A stretch of 64,000 nt of DNA, taken from Seminavis robusta (taxonomy: Eukaryota; Bacillariophyta; Bacillariophyceae; Naviculales; Naviculaceae). The DNA lies in the NCBI GenBank assembly GCA_903772945.1, contig CAICTM010000087.1, positions 62,001-126,000 of the forward strand. Direction: 5' to 3'. This document shows, piece by piece, positions 22,212 to 33,056 of the stretch. The notes under the pieces are model-generated. The model was given only the letters and a program-made list of their open reading frames with translations, was not told the origin of the DNA and searched no databases. The translations under genes were made by a program, and so were the position numbers. How positions within the stretch are numbered: position 1 is the stretch's first letter; every line of letters starts with the position of its first letter.

Positions 22212-23471
22212 TCAATACGGATTCACTGTACGTTTGTTTCGCTGCCTCCGCAAGGGTCCATTTCCATTTCGTCGACTCGAGTCCAATGAACCCGGTTGTT
22301 GCTGTTGTTGTTGACTCGCTCCAGATCCCCTGCGTTGTACTGTTTGTTGTTGTTGTTGTTGTTGCTGTGTGACACTTACCTTTCCTGTCGCATTCGATTG
22401 CCGTCCCGTCAGGTTCCATTCACACATTCGTGCATCTTCCCCCACCGATACCAATAACCCTGCCGAAATGGGACACCAATCACGAACTACGCCCCGATGT
22501 CCACCCGCCAAACGATGACTGGTGTGTAACTTGGTTGGATTGGATTGTGTTACATTCATGGCACTGAGACAGGCATCTCCATTGGCACATCCCGCCAAAA
22601 TGGCCAATTCGTTGCGCCGGTGGTCCCAATGTGCATTGGTCAAATAATCGACTCCCAGAGTTTGACGAATATCGCTGCAATCGGCCAAACACTGCGCTGC
22701 ATCCCAGTTCCACAAGCTCAGTGTTTCCGACCCCGTGAGACAGTAGACGCCTTCTAGATTGGGACCAAAGAATCCGACATGACGGAGTGATGTTTGAGCA
22801 TTCATGACGGATTTGAGAGCTGCTTCTTCGGATGGTTGGGTAGTGTCAAACACACAGGCCAGCCCATCTTCGGAACCAGACAACAGACATCCAGCAGTGC
22901 TCGTGGTAGAGGATGCACTAAAGTTGTACTCTGGGGCATGCTGGAATCGAACACGAGTGACTTCATCCGTGTGGCTGTTGACATAGGATCCCAAGGGAGC
23001 CGACGCTTGCCTCAAATCGAAAAAGTGAATTTTGGCCTTGCTAGATCCCACGGCCGCCAAATTGCCATCATAGCCCATGGACACACTCAAAGCTTGTTCG
23101 TGCGAATGCGGCAAGGAGAACGAAACGTGTTGTTGCTGCTGTTGTCGGAGATCCAATACACAGACCCGTCCATCGGTTCCAGAAGATACCAAGATGTGAT
23201 CGGCATTTTGTTGCGGTGGAGCCCCGACCAAATCGGTAATCATTCCGTCATGCACCCTGGGAAATGAGTATACCACATGAAGGCGACGAGGATCGTAGAC
23301 TTGAATTTCGCCATTGCTCTGTGCGCAACTAATGTACGTTGGAGACGACAACACCGAGAGCACCCAATCACCATCGTCAAAGTAGTCGCCCGAGGTTGGA
23401 GTTTTGCGGGGATTAAAGCTGGTAACCACTGTTCGACAGGGGGCCAGCTGATGAGCTCTTGCTTCGTTCAT
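22212..23471 (-). CDS. WD40-repeat protein, WDR89-like
   Basis: Single exon, 419 residues. Seven-bladed propeller repeats are spread over residues about 40-370, with blade ends such as GEIQVYDPR, GRVCVLDLR, AKIHFFDLR and GLACVFDT. The order HTDEVTRVRF, LLSGSEDGLACVFD, HVGFFGPN, ETLSLWNWD, then GHRGVVRDW and VSVGEDARMCEW matches the WDR89 family. Its molecular role is not established; a scaffold in the nucleus is plausible. The C-terminal 50 residues are low complexity, with two polyglutamine runs and an Arg-rich end. Confidence 0.8.
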   Translation of the reverse strand: MNEARAHQLAPCRTVVTSFNPRKTPTSGDYFDDGDWVLSVLSSPTYISCAQSNGEIQVYDPRRLHVVYSFPRVHDGMITDLVGAPPQQNADHILVSSGTDGRVCVLDLRQQQQQHVSFSLPHSHEQALSVSMGYDGNLAAVGSSKAKIHFFDLRQASAPLGSYVNSHTDEVTRVRFQHAPEYNFSASSTTSTAGCLLSGSEDGLACVFDTTQPSEEAALKSVMNAQTSLRHVGFFGPNLEGVYCLTGSETLSLWNWDAAQCLADCSDIRQTLGVDYLTNAHWDHRRNELAILAGCANGDACLSAMNVTQSNPTKLHTSHRLAGGHRGVVRDWCPISAGLLVSVGEDARMCEWNLTGRQSNATGKVSVTQQQQQQQQTVQRRGSGASQQQQQQPGSLDSSRRNGNGPLRRQRNKRTVNPY

Positions 23472-23919
23472 TTTTTAAATTAATACCGTGCCACTACTTG
23501 TACCAACTCCTTCCAAATAAATAATCAACAGGGAAACAACCCAACCAACAACACCAACCACCAAGGTAGACTACTTGTAACGTTTGGAAGGAGTATCGGT
23601 CGACGGTTGTTTTGTTGTTGTTGTGGCTCAAAGAGTGAGGGTGCGCGCTTTGGCGAATGACGAGTGGTTGCGCCATGTCCCCACGCACAGTTGCTCCTTA
23701 AGGATTAGGGCAGGAAGGTTCCGTCTGAGGCTACGTGGTACTAGTACGACTGTAGCTGGCATCATTGGCATCCTGCTGGATCCTGAAACTTTTCCGGGAT
23801 CTTTTCAGGCACCGCCAGCAATCACCACAGCGCTTTACCGGTACCCAATACCGGTACTAGTACTGCTTCACTCGATGCCTTACTGAGGCTGTCATTGGTG
23901 CTTTACTCCATGCTTTGCT
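23472..23919. other. intergenic region with one copy of a direct repeat
   Basis: Upstream of the WDR89-like gene. Bases about 23580-23669 are one copy of an imperfect repeat whose partner lies at 25155-25232. ACCGGTACC palindromes occur near 23836-23860 and CTAGCTAG at 23938. Confidence 0.55.
23580..23669 (+). repeat. direct repeat, copy A
   Basis: Begins ACGTTTGGAAGGAGT, continues with TCGACGG then a TGTTTTGTTGTTGTTG run, and ends TTTGGCGAATG.CGAGTGG. It matches copy B about 1.6 kb downstream in the same orientation, apart from an extra 25 or so bases inside copy A. Confidence 0.7.
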
Positions 23920-24504
23920 CTAATTGGTGTTACTACTACTAGCTAGTCCCATTGCATCCCATTCGAGAGAACTGAAATTCGAAGGGGAGTTTGTGAGCAG
24001 CAACAGCAGCAGCACAGTATGCCACGATGGTTGATTGTTAGGTTGCGAGGCCTCGACCTTGTGGTAAGCGTCCATATCCGAAAAGAGTTTTGAGGCCTTA
24101 ATCGTGTACAAGCCACACATAAGCGGAGCATAGAAACCAGTAATCCCAAGGTCTTCTGGTTTGATGATAATCAAAACCTCCGGCCCTCCTGGAGTGTATT
24201 CCATAAACTGGGCATCATTGTTTGTCGAATCCCGTGCATCGGCTAGTGTTGTACCGTGTGACAGTCGATAGATGTCCAAGCCTACCATATCTTGCGTTTT
24301 GTTCCCCTTGATCGCCTCATTCAGCGTTTGCTGTTTTGAGAACTTAACCTTGATCAAATACCCCACTCTTGGAAGAGTAATAGATAAAGAACCACATTCT
24401 CGATCCAGGCCTTTGTTCATGATGTCGTCGAGGGCTTTCTCTTTGTACCACTTCTTGTTCTGCCAGCTAAACTGAATTACCGCATCAGGTATGACGTCCG
24501 CCAT
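23920..24504 (-). CDS. Hypothetical protein, possibly the 3' exon of a larger gene
   Basis: Open frame of 194 residues with an ATG at 24504. It has a regular composition: an opening with VIQFSWQNKKWYKEK, a predicted strand-rich middle (GYLIKVKFSKQQ) and GPEVLIIIKPEDLGITGFY. The C-terminal Leu run and Ser/Asn tail look less like conserved protein. Upstream on the same strand, frames at 24560-24756 and 24796-25125 (very acidic) also look partly coding, but I could not join them by splicing without hitting a stop. It may be a multi-exon gene or a decayed one. No family recognised. Confidence 0.4.
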   Translation of the reverse strand: MADVIPDAVIQFSWQNKKWYKEKALDDIMNKGLDRECGSLSITLPRVGYLIKVKFSKQQTLNEAIKGNKTQDMVGLDIYRLSHGTTLADARDSTNNDAQFMEYTPGGPEVLIIIKPEDLGITGFYAPLMCGLYTIKASKLFSDMDAYHKVEASQPNNQPSWHTVLLLLLLTNSPSNFSSLEWDAMGLASSSNTN

Positions 24505-25154
24505 GAATGGCTCCGAACACGTTGGATCGCAACGGGGGTAGGTAGCCCCAATAGTTTAGATCCGGATAACGAGACTCTGGATCGTCATCGGTAACAAGGC
24601 TCGGGTCCAGGAAAATCTTGTGGGTTCCGCTGCAGTTTCCCCATTTGCCAAAATATTTCTCCTAAAATCCACAAAGTCAGTGACATACTTGGTAGTGAAT
24701 TTGTCGTGTTGGGGCCCCGCCATAATTCTGTAAAAGGCTTCCCCTTCACCAAACAAATGCGGCCGAGATCCCCGACGCCTGCCTCATTAAGAGCCTTACC
24801 AGGTACGCAGCTCCTCTTCGGATCTGTAGTGACGGTCTTTTCCACCAAGAGATGTCAGGATTTCAGGAGAGAGCTCTTCCAACTCCTCGTCCTTGTCAAA
24901 TTCCTCGTCGGAGTCAGTTGTCTTGCCACTGTCATTCTCCTCGTCGTCATCCACCGCGCTAATGTCCCCCGTGACTTCCTTCTTCTCCTCTTCGTATTCG
25001 CTTTTATAATTCATGAAGACATGTTTTCGAGCAACGTTGTCGTGAAGAAATGGGGTAGAAAGGAAATCAAAGCGGCCGAAGATATCGTAACGGCGATGCA
25101 GGTCAAAGATCAAACGTCGGAGCAACCATATGGTGGAGTTGGATCAGCAAACGA
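24505..25154 (-). other. possible upstream exons or decayed coding sequence
   Basis: Contains an acidic open frame (24796-25125, many Asp/Glu) with a good donor-like site ending ACCTG|GTAAGG at about 24800, and a further frame at 24560-24756. Attempts to join these to the gene at 23920-24504 leave an in-frame TAA at about 24556. Evidence is insufficient to define exons. Confidence 0.3.
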
Positions 25155-25232
25155 ACGTTTGGAAGGAGTGAGTGCTATCGACGGATGTTTTGTTGTTGTT
25201 GCTCTTTGGCGAATGCGAGTGGGGTCCTTAGA
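25155..25232 (+). repeat. direct repeat, copy B
   Basis: Partner of the repeat at 23580-23669. The pair brackets the poorly resolved gene on the minus strand. Confidence 0.7.
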
Positions 25233-26673
25233 AGTAGGACAGCGAAGCGGTTAAGAAATCTGGTGGGTGGACTTCTCAAAACGTACAGTAGTCTACTTCT
25301 GGATTTGGTTTACCTTTGAAGGCGGAAGGGTTCTGGCATGCCTGCCTTGTCAGTGTTGCTGGAATGGGGATCACACGGCCTGATACCGTATGTGGACCCA
25401 GCTCACCTTTCCTGGTGGCCCTACCGTAGGGGACTATACAAAAAAGGTTCTCTCGGGTACCAGGTAGTGTAATAACTATCCTCCTTTGAGCCTAGAGCCT
25501 AAAGACATTGCTGTTGAGCTGCAAGTAGTTGCTAGCTAGGGAGTACCGGTATGGTGCAAGCAAAGGATGATATTCCCAAATGATTGGATGCATACGGACT
25601 ACCGGTGCGTATGCCCTAGAGCCGCCATAGCTTTTCTGCGCCTCTACCGGTACTCTAGCTTGTGTCCAACGAGGCCGTTTCAACAAACAAGTCCACAGCC
25701 CCGGAAACCAACCCATCTTGCCTGCCGTACGGTACTGCCGCCCCTTTCCTTTTTCTGTGACTGAAAGCCAATCTGGAACGAGCTTCGATGTCGCCATGCA
25801 GACTACTGTAAAGCTACATGTATCCGATAGCTCAATGACGAATGTGGCAATTTGGCCTACCATGCCACCACTGCACTTTTGGGGCACTGTGGCACGGTGG
25901 CCATCCAATATCCAATTGGTCTCAAGTCTCTGGCTGAAAGGAAATTTCATAGGAACCAATAGCTCCTGCTCCTTCATCATCCTATCGGATCCTTAGTACT
26001 ACTGTAGCCAGCTAGAGTACGGTACATGTAGACGACACGATGTACAAAGGATGTTCATGTAATAATTAGCCCTGCAGACACTCCTCTGCTCCACCCTTTC
26101 CCCGTTCCTCTGGCGGCAGAATTGACGGAAACCAGGAAGCCAGCTGCGATCTGCAAGGCTTTGGTTTCATGCGTCAATGCCGTACGGAACAGTACAGCGA
26201 CCATTCTGCAACACCGGTGGTACCGGTAGGCCGCAACGATAACTGCTATCTCCACGGGCTCGATTGAAGTGAATACGGTAGCCTCTGAACGATCCTTTGC
26301 TCGTGTAATGAGAGACATGATGAGAGCTAGACTACCTGTACTACTGTACGAATAACCGAATAATGGCCGCAATCTTTTTAAAAACCTACAATCGACATGT
26401 ACCGGTACGGTACTACATGTAGTACAGAAAAAGCTTCAGGCTGTCGGTCAGGCTGTAAAAATCTTTCCAGTTTCCAAGGTCCATCGCAAAATTTAATTGG
26501 TGTGCAAATCAACACCGGTGCTGTTTGTTTTCATCTTGGCATCCTGGCTCTAAAATTTTAGGCTTTTACTGAAAGGCTGAAAGCTGAAAGTGTCTTTCCT
26601 CCTGGCCTGCCGGTACTGGTACCGTACAGGCACAACTGCCATATCCATACAGTAATAAAATGGGTACTAATAG
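25233..26673. other. gene-poor region
   Basis: Contains many GGTACC/ACCGGT palindromes (for example 25545, 25648, 26218, 26399-26412). A minus-strand open frame of 162 codons at 25492-25980 has no recognisable domain and I do not call it a gene with any confidence. Confidence 0.4.
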
Positions 26674-27543
26674 GGTGATTTGTCCCTCACAAATTTTCAC
26701 TTAGGCTAAGTCTGCGTAAATCCACTTAGTCTAAGTGTTACACTTAGCCTAAGCAAAACACATAAAATAGCAATACACTTGGGCGAAGCACACTTAAACT
26801 AAGTGATACTCTCCAAGGCATCTTCTCAACAGCACAAGTTCAGCACAAAGTCCTGCTGCTTGCTGTAAACAAAGTGCAAACACAAGTTCCACTACAACCA
26901 TCACCCACCATACACTGCGCCTTACGCAAGGCTTCCTGCAAACTGCTCAAGGAATTTCACAAGAAAGAGTTCAATTGGGCTGAGACTGAGATTTAGATCC
27001 AGGTTGCAACTTCCCTGGAGGATGATACCATCCATACTATTGATCTGGCTTTCCACCCTTGGCTATGGTGTGAATACGCACACAAAAAACATGCGCCACA
27101 GGAGACTCTGTACGATTTTTAATTATTAAGGTTCCAAGGGTGGAAGTCTGACAGTATGTACAAATGATGTTGCTTTCTTGCAACATCTTGGATGTTCCCG
27201 ATGTTTCCAAATACATGTATTTACCTACCATCTGAGATTTTTGGACTTTAGTTGCACCTTTGGTGTGGCTATCATTCCCTCGTTGCATAGCCCCAAAGCA
27301 CATGCTGGCAATATAGATACTATTGTGGGCGAGGATCAGCAGGAATATTGTGTTTTGTGTGTACAACTGCAGGGACTTGTGCCGAACTTGTGCTGTTGAG
27401 AAGATGCCTTGGAGAGCATCACTTAGCCTAAGTGTATTGCTTAGCCCAAGTGTAGGCTAAGTAGAACACTCAGTCTAAGTGATTTGCGTAAATCCACTTG
27501 CGCACACTTAGCCTAAGTGAAAATTTGTGAGGGACAAATCACC
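26674..27543. mobile_element. non-autonomous fold-back DNA element with long terminal inverted repeats
   Basis: An 870-bp element whose ends GGTGATTTGTCCCTC and GAGGGACAAATCACC are exact inverted repeats. The similarity continues inward for about 170-180 bp each side (left to about 26855, right from about 27370), ending in a near-identical block with CCAAGGCATCTTCTC. Each arm carries several copies of the quasi-palindrome CTTAG-N-CTAAG, which could be transposase binding sites. The 510-bp centre has no transposase-like frame. No clear target duplication was found; partial inverted similarity (around TGGGTAC) extends beyond both ends. Confidence 0.8.
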
Positions 27544-28543
27544 GTACCCAGCTAATACTGTGAAGTCCATTGAGTAATACTATGTACATCTACTACATGT
27601 ACGGTAGTATTAATAGCTAGAAGTACTGCTAATAGCACGAGTAGTACATTCAAAGATTCTTCTAAGCATTTCTCAGGGTATCACCAGCCGAACTATGACC
27701 AATTAGACTTATCGGAAGGCTTTTTGAGGAGAAAGCCTGAATTTAGAGAAGATAAACTTCCGGAAGAAAGCCTCCTTCATGATCCTGGTGCTGCATAAAG
27801 AACAATGAACCAACCAGCGAGGCTGAAAAGGTAGTCGTTGGTTAAGGTTTCACCATCTCATGATCGCACTCTTTTCCCACCGTCAGTTATCTCACTCTTC
27901 CCCTAACCTCCCTGTTTTGCATAATTGAGGCTAAGAGATGCATCCTGGACGCGCCAGTGATACAATACAAAAAGTTTAGCAACAGCCCTGCAATTGCAAG
28001 GTCAACCAAGTAACTGGGACGAGGCCAAATAAATGATTGGCTGGGATCAAATCTACGTAAGAGATACGTAAGCCCGAGTAATGCCACGGAGGATGCGACG
28101 GGAAGCACCTATTTAAAAAGTTGAGCTTTAAAACACTTCGAGAAAGAAGGGCCTCACTGTAATGACCGAGAAAAGCCTTCTCAAGGAAGAGAAAATGTTC
28201 CTGGGTCAAGAGAGGCTTTGATTTTTGATTGGTTGGATGTTTCAGCGTTGGTCAAACAGCCTTTCGAGCAGCAGCAACCACACGCGACGCAGCCAGTCTC
28301 AGGAACTAACTCTGCCAACAACACACCGCAACCAAAACCCCAGCTGAAACAACAGCAACAACAAGCTTCTTTCTCTCATAAATCGAAAGCGACACTTTCT
28401 CCGCAAAGCATTGATAAAATCCACTACTGCAAGCACTAGCTAGAGTACAGAGCAGCAGCACTGTAACAGCAGTTTGGTCGAGAAAGCCGTACCAAGTTAA
28501 CCATACGAAAGAAACACCACCAATTTACTAGTCAATCATAACG
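27544..28543. other. gene-poor region upstream of the kinase gene
   Basis: One kilobase with no supported gene. A hydrophobic minus-strand frame (27887-28108) and a Gln-rich plus frame (28218-28439) are short and unconserved by eye; the latter probably belongs to the kinase 5' flank. Confidence 0.4.
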
Positions 28544-30096
28544 ATGGTCCGGATAGACAAGTCTCAGCTGTCGTCGTTGCGGAACGCTTCGACGCAGGCC
28601 ATTCGAGACAAAGCCAGGGAGATTGTTGCCACCGCAACAGAAGAGTCTACCATCTTTGATGAGGTTGCCATCAATAAGATCCCTCGCTTTGACGGTGACG
28701 GTGAGTTGGTCTCTAGCTTCCGCGACAATGGTACTGGTCTGTCTGTCGTCTGGTGTCTCACACTGTTGCTGTTGTTACTCTTACTGTAGAACTCGTGCTC
28801 GGTCATGTTCTTGGCCGCGGCGGCTTTTGTGCTGTTCGAGAGCTCATCTCGATCAAGATGCCCGCCGACATTGACGAGCTTCCTCGGCAGTCTTCCATCA
28901 AACGCTTGTTTTGCTGCCGAGAAAAGACATTGAACCCCGCCGCACTGTTGGAAAGCGACGAGAACGACAATGCAGAAATCGATAGTGTCACGGAGACCAC
29001 CAGTGAAATGGGAGGAATTCCACGCGAAAAGTTGGCCCGATATGTGTCCAAGACAAAGAAAAAGTACGGAACCAGCAAGTACGTCGTCAAGCAGGTCAAC
29101 GACGAACTCCAATACCACGACAAAGTAGCCTACTTGAAAGCGATTGTGGACATTGAATTGGAGGTTAAGTACATGACCTCCTTGAATCATCCCAACATCC
29201 TGCGGATCAGAGGAATGTCGAGTCCCAATCCTGCCAATGGAGACACCTTTATTATCTTTGATCGTCTAAAGGAGACTCTGGCAAAGAGAATGCAGGATTG
29301 GCTGCGGCGTCATCGACAGTGTAGGGGAATCACCGGAGCAGTGGTGGGCTCCAAAGGAAAGAAGGAAGACCTGCTTGTAGAGCGACTCGTCGCCGCACAC
29401 AACATTGCCGATGCTCTAGACTACCTACACAACAGAGGCATCATCTTTCGTGATTGCAAGCCCGACAACATTGGTTTCTGTGGTCACGGTGCGCTCAAAC
29501 TATTCGACTTTGGACTGGCGCGTGAGGTCCATGAAAAGGACCGTGTCAAAGGGACGGAATTGTACCGCCTCACTGGATTTACCGGAGCCATTCGGTATAT
29601 GGCACCGGAGGTTGGCCTCCGAAAACCTTACAACTTCAAGGCCGATGTCTACAGTTGGTCGCAGCTCATGTGGTACATTCTAGAATTGGAACCACCGCTC
29701 GGTGTCTACACCCCTCAAATGTTCCGAGAACGGGTATTCAAGCGTGGAACGCGACCAGCAGTGATGGATGCGTGGCCCAATCACATGGGTGACCTGATGA
29801 AAAAATGCTGGTCTCCGACTGTTTCCGAGAGACCCGACTTTAAGCAGGTCAAGGAAACTCTGGGCGTCGTACTCTTGCCCTACAACAACAAGAAGCTTCT
29901 CCCGAATCGATTTGGGGAGCCTTGTCTGCCCGGTGACAAGGAGTGCCGCAATGCCAACGCATCCGCATCAGACACATCGGTAATGGAGGCTTGCGGACAC
30001 CACAAACCTCACCAACACCATCATACCCATGCCATCGTCAACGATGACTGCTGTGATGGCGACGAGCACGCACCTGTTGTGCTGCAGCAATGTTGA
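28544..30096 (+). CDS. Protein kinase, tyrosine-kinase-like (TKL) type, His-rich tail
   Basis: Exons 28544-28700 and 28790-30096 give 487 residues; the 89-nt intron ends in TTACTGTAG. The Gly-rich loop is LGHVLGRGGFCAV directly after the junction. An insert of about 75 residues separates it from the presumed Lys strand (KYVVKQV). The catalytic loop is FRDCKPDN, followed by LFDFGLAR, an activation segment with GAIRYMAPEV, and VYSWSQLMWYILE, all features of an active kinase. The last 45 residues are rich in His and Cys (CGHHKPHQHHHTH), a possible metal-binding tail. Substrate unknown. Confidence 0.88.
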
Positions 30097-30825
30097 TACG
30101 CGGATGCTGTAGTAAACAAAAAAGAAACGCATCCGCTGCAAACAAAACCAAAAAGCAATTGATAATCACTACTGTAAAAGGTTTATAGTTTAGACTCGGC
30201 ATTCTTCTCCTACTATACTAGCAGTTGCCGTAGTGCATGTACTAGATAGAAGATGGATACCCTGAAGTTGAAGAGCTAGCAATACAGCTACTATCGATGT
30301 CGATCCGGGAGAACAATGCATTGAATGCCGAACAATGCATTGAATGCCGCGACGTCGCTACGGTAGCTAGCTAGCTAGGTCGCATGCATGAATTTAGTCA
30401 CACCATCCCGCCATCATGCAAGGGCTACCTCATATTGATAGATCTCCTGCAGTCCTAGCTACTCGGGGTCGTTTCGGAGTACCGGTAGCCGGTTCTCTCA
30501 GCTGGCGAAACAAAGTGAGTGTAGTATGAGATCCTGTGGGTGGGTGGTTTCGGATGTCGCAGCTGAATCGTCGAATTTTTTCTGGACAACAGAACCACGA
30601 ACACCGCCTCGTGCCAATTGAACGATTTTTATCTGGGAATGAAGACGTCCAACTGGCGCAAAACGAACAAGATGAGGTAGCATCGACAGGATTCCATCTA
30701 GTTCATCGATAAAGGGTCTATCTATATCGCGCCTGAAGAAACCGTCGGATGAATTTCACTTCTAGTACTTTGTCTCCGCGTCTCGTAGCCATTCACTTTG
30801 AACTTTCACCCATATCGGTAGCTAG
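30097..30825. other. intergenic, convergent 3' ends
   Basis: Contains a perfect 19-bp tandem duplication (30312-30349, unit AACAATGCATTGAATGCCG) and a run of GCTAGCTAGCTAG at about 30366. No gene seen. Confidence 0.5.
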
Positions 30826-32535
30826 TTAGTTGCGCAGGGACAAGAAGGAAGCAAATCCTGGGGCCATTCCACCATATGGTCCACCAATGCCATCTCCACT
30901 ACCGCCATTGCCAGGTCCTATCATTCCACTGCCTCCGAGATTGGCTACACTGGCGAGACTGGACCCAATTTCACAGCGATAAAAGTTGACGTTGCTGGTG
31001 CTATTAACATCCGCAACAGCGCCGTACTTTGTACCGTGAATGCCAGAGTTGTCGACCCAGATGCAATCTTCAAACGACGCCTGTGCCCCATCGTAATGAA
31101 AGGCCAAACTGGACGTCTTGGCGGATTGAAAGACAAGTCCTCGGACCAGTACGTTTCTGGCATGGGGCCCAAAGGCCAAATGAGTGCCACCAACATCCAT
31201 TGTGCATGAAGGAATCTCTCTGGAAAAGGAGGCTCGCATGGATGCTACAGAGGATGGTGTTGGTTGAGAGGCACGAATGTAATCGTACTCTTCCGAAGCA
31301 CCGCACAAGATCAGAATGTTCTCTGCATTGATGAAGATGGGTCCTTTTCTTGCCGACAGAGTAGTACCAGGGCAAATTGTGAACACAACGTCTTCGTCAT
31401 AGTAGTATCCTAACAAGCCATCGTCGCTCGAAGATTGATCGTTATTCAGAATGTTGTCAAACCACCGAGAGCCGGAGTTTGTTGTCGTTTCCAAGGATGC
31501 AAAGTACTCGTTCCATTTCATGAAACGTTCTGCTGAGAGCGCATTGGCCTCCGACACTGCTGCTTTTAGGGTGTCCCAGTTATCAAAACCAATTGTGACG
31601 CCATCCGAGCATAACTTTGGATGTACCTTGGAGGAACTCAACTGGAATCGAGCATCTGGTGGGCCTCTGTGACGGTAAGGCGTGTAGTGGCCACCCAGCA
31701 ACACCTCTTTCTCTGCATCCACGAATCCATTGTGCCCACCAGCATCACTTGTGCTGTTAGTGCCACTCACATTCACAGGAAGGGTAGAGGTCGAGTAGTT
31801 GATATGCATTCCAGTATTGTTGTTCATCATTGTTGGCAAGGGTGGAATTTCTTCCACAACCAAGAGCACACTTCGTTGTCCTGATTCTGACATGGTAATA
31901 ACTCGCCCCAACGTCAGGTCCATAACTTTGTTCTCTTCTTCGACCGTCAGAGACGACATGCCTACTGAAGGATGCAATATGTTGCTGGAAGCAATGGTGT
32001 AATCCAGAGTCGTCACACGTTGGTGAGGTCCCAAATCACGTTCGCGGGCTTCTAGTCGAGGAAATGATGGAGTCCTGTGGGTATCGTCAAAGTAGTGAAT
32101 CGAAATGGTAATGCCGGCAGCCACTCCCATGAAGATGGACAAGCCCGCTAGCACCACAATGGCAAGGACCAAATACACCAACTCCTTCCATGTCACACGG
32201 AAACTACCGCCGCTATTAGGAGTGGGCGTCGATGACAGGAGGCCAGTGATGGCCACAAAGCTGCTAGTCATGGTTCCAACTAAGCTACCCTCAACGTCCT
32301 GGAGGACCTTGGAAAAGTCCAGAGCGCGGACAGTGCCGTCGAAACCATCCTCCTCTTCCTCTTCCACAAAGTATCGCTGCTTATTGTCGTTAGGAGCCAC
32401 CGTGGATGTAGCGGCATGATGATTGTCCAGAGAATGAATGCCATTGGCATGGCCAGACGAGTTTTGATTGGTAGACACAGTTTGATGAGACTTTCGCTGC
32501 TGAGAAGACGGCGTCTTCTTCCGATGGCTCCCCAT
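30826..32535 (-). CDS. Type II membrane protein with beta-helix-like ectodomain
   Basis: Single exon, 569 residues. Residues 1-110 are hydrophilic and presumably cytosolic. One strong membrane helix spans about 118-146 (ELVYLVLAIVVLAGLSIFMG), followed by an ectodomain with several N-x-S/T sites. The C-terminal third (about 390-540) has short repeated strands such as ENILILCGA, NVLVRGLVFQSA, ASFEDCIWVDNSG and VNFYRCEIGS, the rhythm of a right-handed parallel beta-helix of the pectate-lyase type. No catalytic residues could be assigned. Diatoms have many proteins of this layout, but I cannot name the family or function. Confidence 0.7.
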   Translation of the reverse strand: MGSHRKKTPSSQQRKSHQTVSTNQNSSGHANGIHSLDNHHAATSTVAPNDNKQRYFVEEEEEDGFDGTVRALDFSKVLQDVEGSLVGTMTSSFVAITGLLSSTPTPNSGGSFRVTWKELVYLVLAIVVLAGLSIFMGVAAGITISIHYFDDTHRTPSFPRLEARERDLGPHQRVTTLDYTIASSNILHPSVGMSSLTVEEENKVMDLTLGRVITMSESGQRSVLLVVEEIPPLPTMMNNNTGMHINYSTSTLPVNVSGTNSTSDAGGHNGFVDAEKEVLLGGHYTPYRHRGPPDARFQLSSSKVHPKLCSDGVTIGFDNWDTLKAAVSEANALSAERFMKWNEYFASLETTTNSGSRWFDNILNNDQSSSDDGLLGYYYDEDVVFTICPGTTLSARKGPIFINAENILILCGASEEYDYIRASQPTPSSVASMRASFSREIPSCTMDVGGTHLAFGPHARNVLVRGLVFQSAKTSSLAFHYDGAQASFEDCIWVDNSGIHGTKYGAVADVNSTSNVNFYRCEIGSSLASVANLGGSGMIGPGNGGSGDGIGGPYGGMAPGFASFLSLRN

Positions 32536-33056
32536 GGTGCATCACGATGCGTCCAGAACGAACAAAAGCGGTAGCACCTGACACAGTGGAGGAGATGGGA
32601 ATGAAGGTGTCGAGTCTCAACTGTGTTGATTTGGTGGCTGCAGTTGTGGTTCTGACGGTGAAGCGTGAAGGGTGAAGGGTGAAAGAGCACTTGGCGAGAG
32701 GATCTAGAAGTTTAGTGGCGTTAAGGTGAGTGATGCATAAGTCCCGGCAAGAACACGCTTCTGAAAGAATTAAGTGACTTTAGTCTCCTCCCCCACACCA
32801 ATGCACCGAGTAACTAGCACAAGCAACCTAACCACTATCAGTACACCACAACCTTGATGAGCACAATCTTGCTAATTTTATAAGCAACCAACTAGCTAGC
32901 CAGTGCACACCACTATGGACAGAACAAAGCAATTCTATTTCACCCCGCAAAGTTGCAGCATCTGATCTCCTTGCTGATCAAAATGAATCGAATCCAATTT
33001 CAAAAGCACCTCCGTCATTCAGCCTGAACCAGCAAGGAAAAGCGACCAAAGGTTGT
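32536..33056. other. intergenic region
   Basis: Lies between the start of the membrane-protein gene and the 3' end of the delta-COP gene, both on the minus strand, so it should hold the promoter of the former. CTAGCTAGCCAG at about 32892. No gene seen. Confidence 0.4.

Noticed and set aside
25492-25980. 162-codon minus-strand frame
   Set aside because: Reads like protein in parts, but spans ACCGGT palindromes and repeat-rich DNA and matches no family; too weak for a gene call.
26857-27370. transposase in the centre of the fold-back element
   Set aside because: The 109-codon minus frame there shows no DDE or zinc-finger motif.
26690-27530. CRISPR-like array from repeated CTTAG motifs
   Set aside because: Units are short palindromes at irregular spacing inside terminal inverted repeats of a eukaryotic element.
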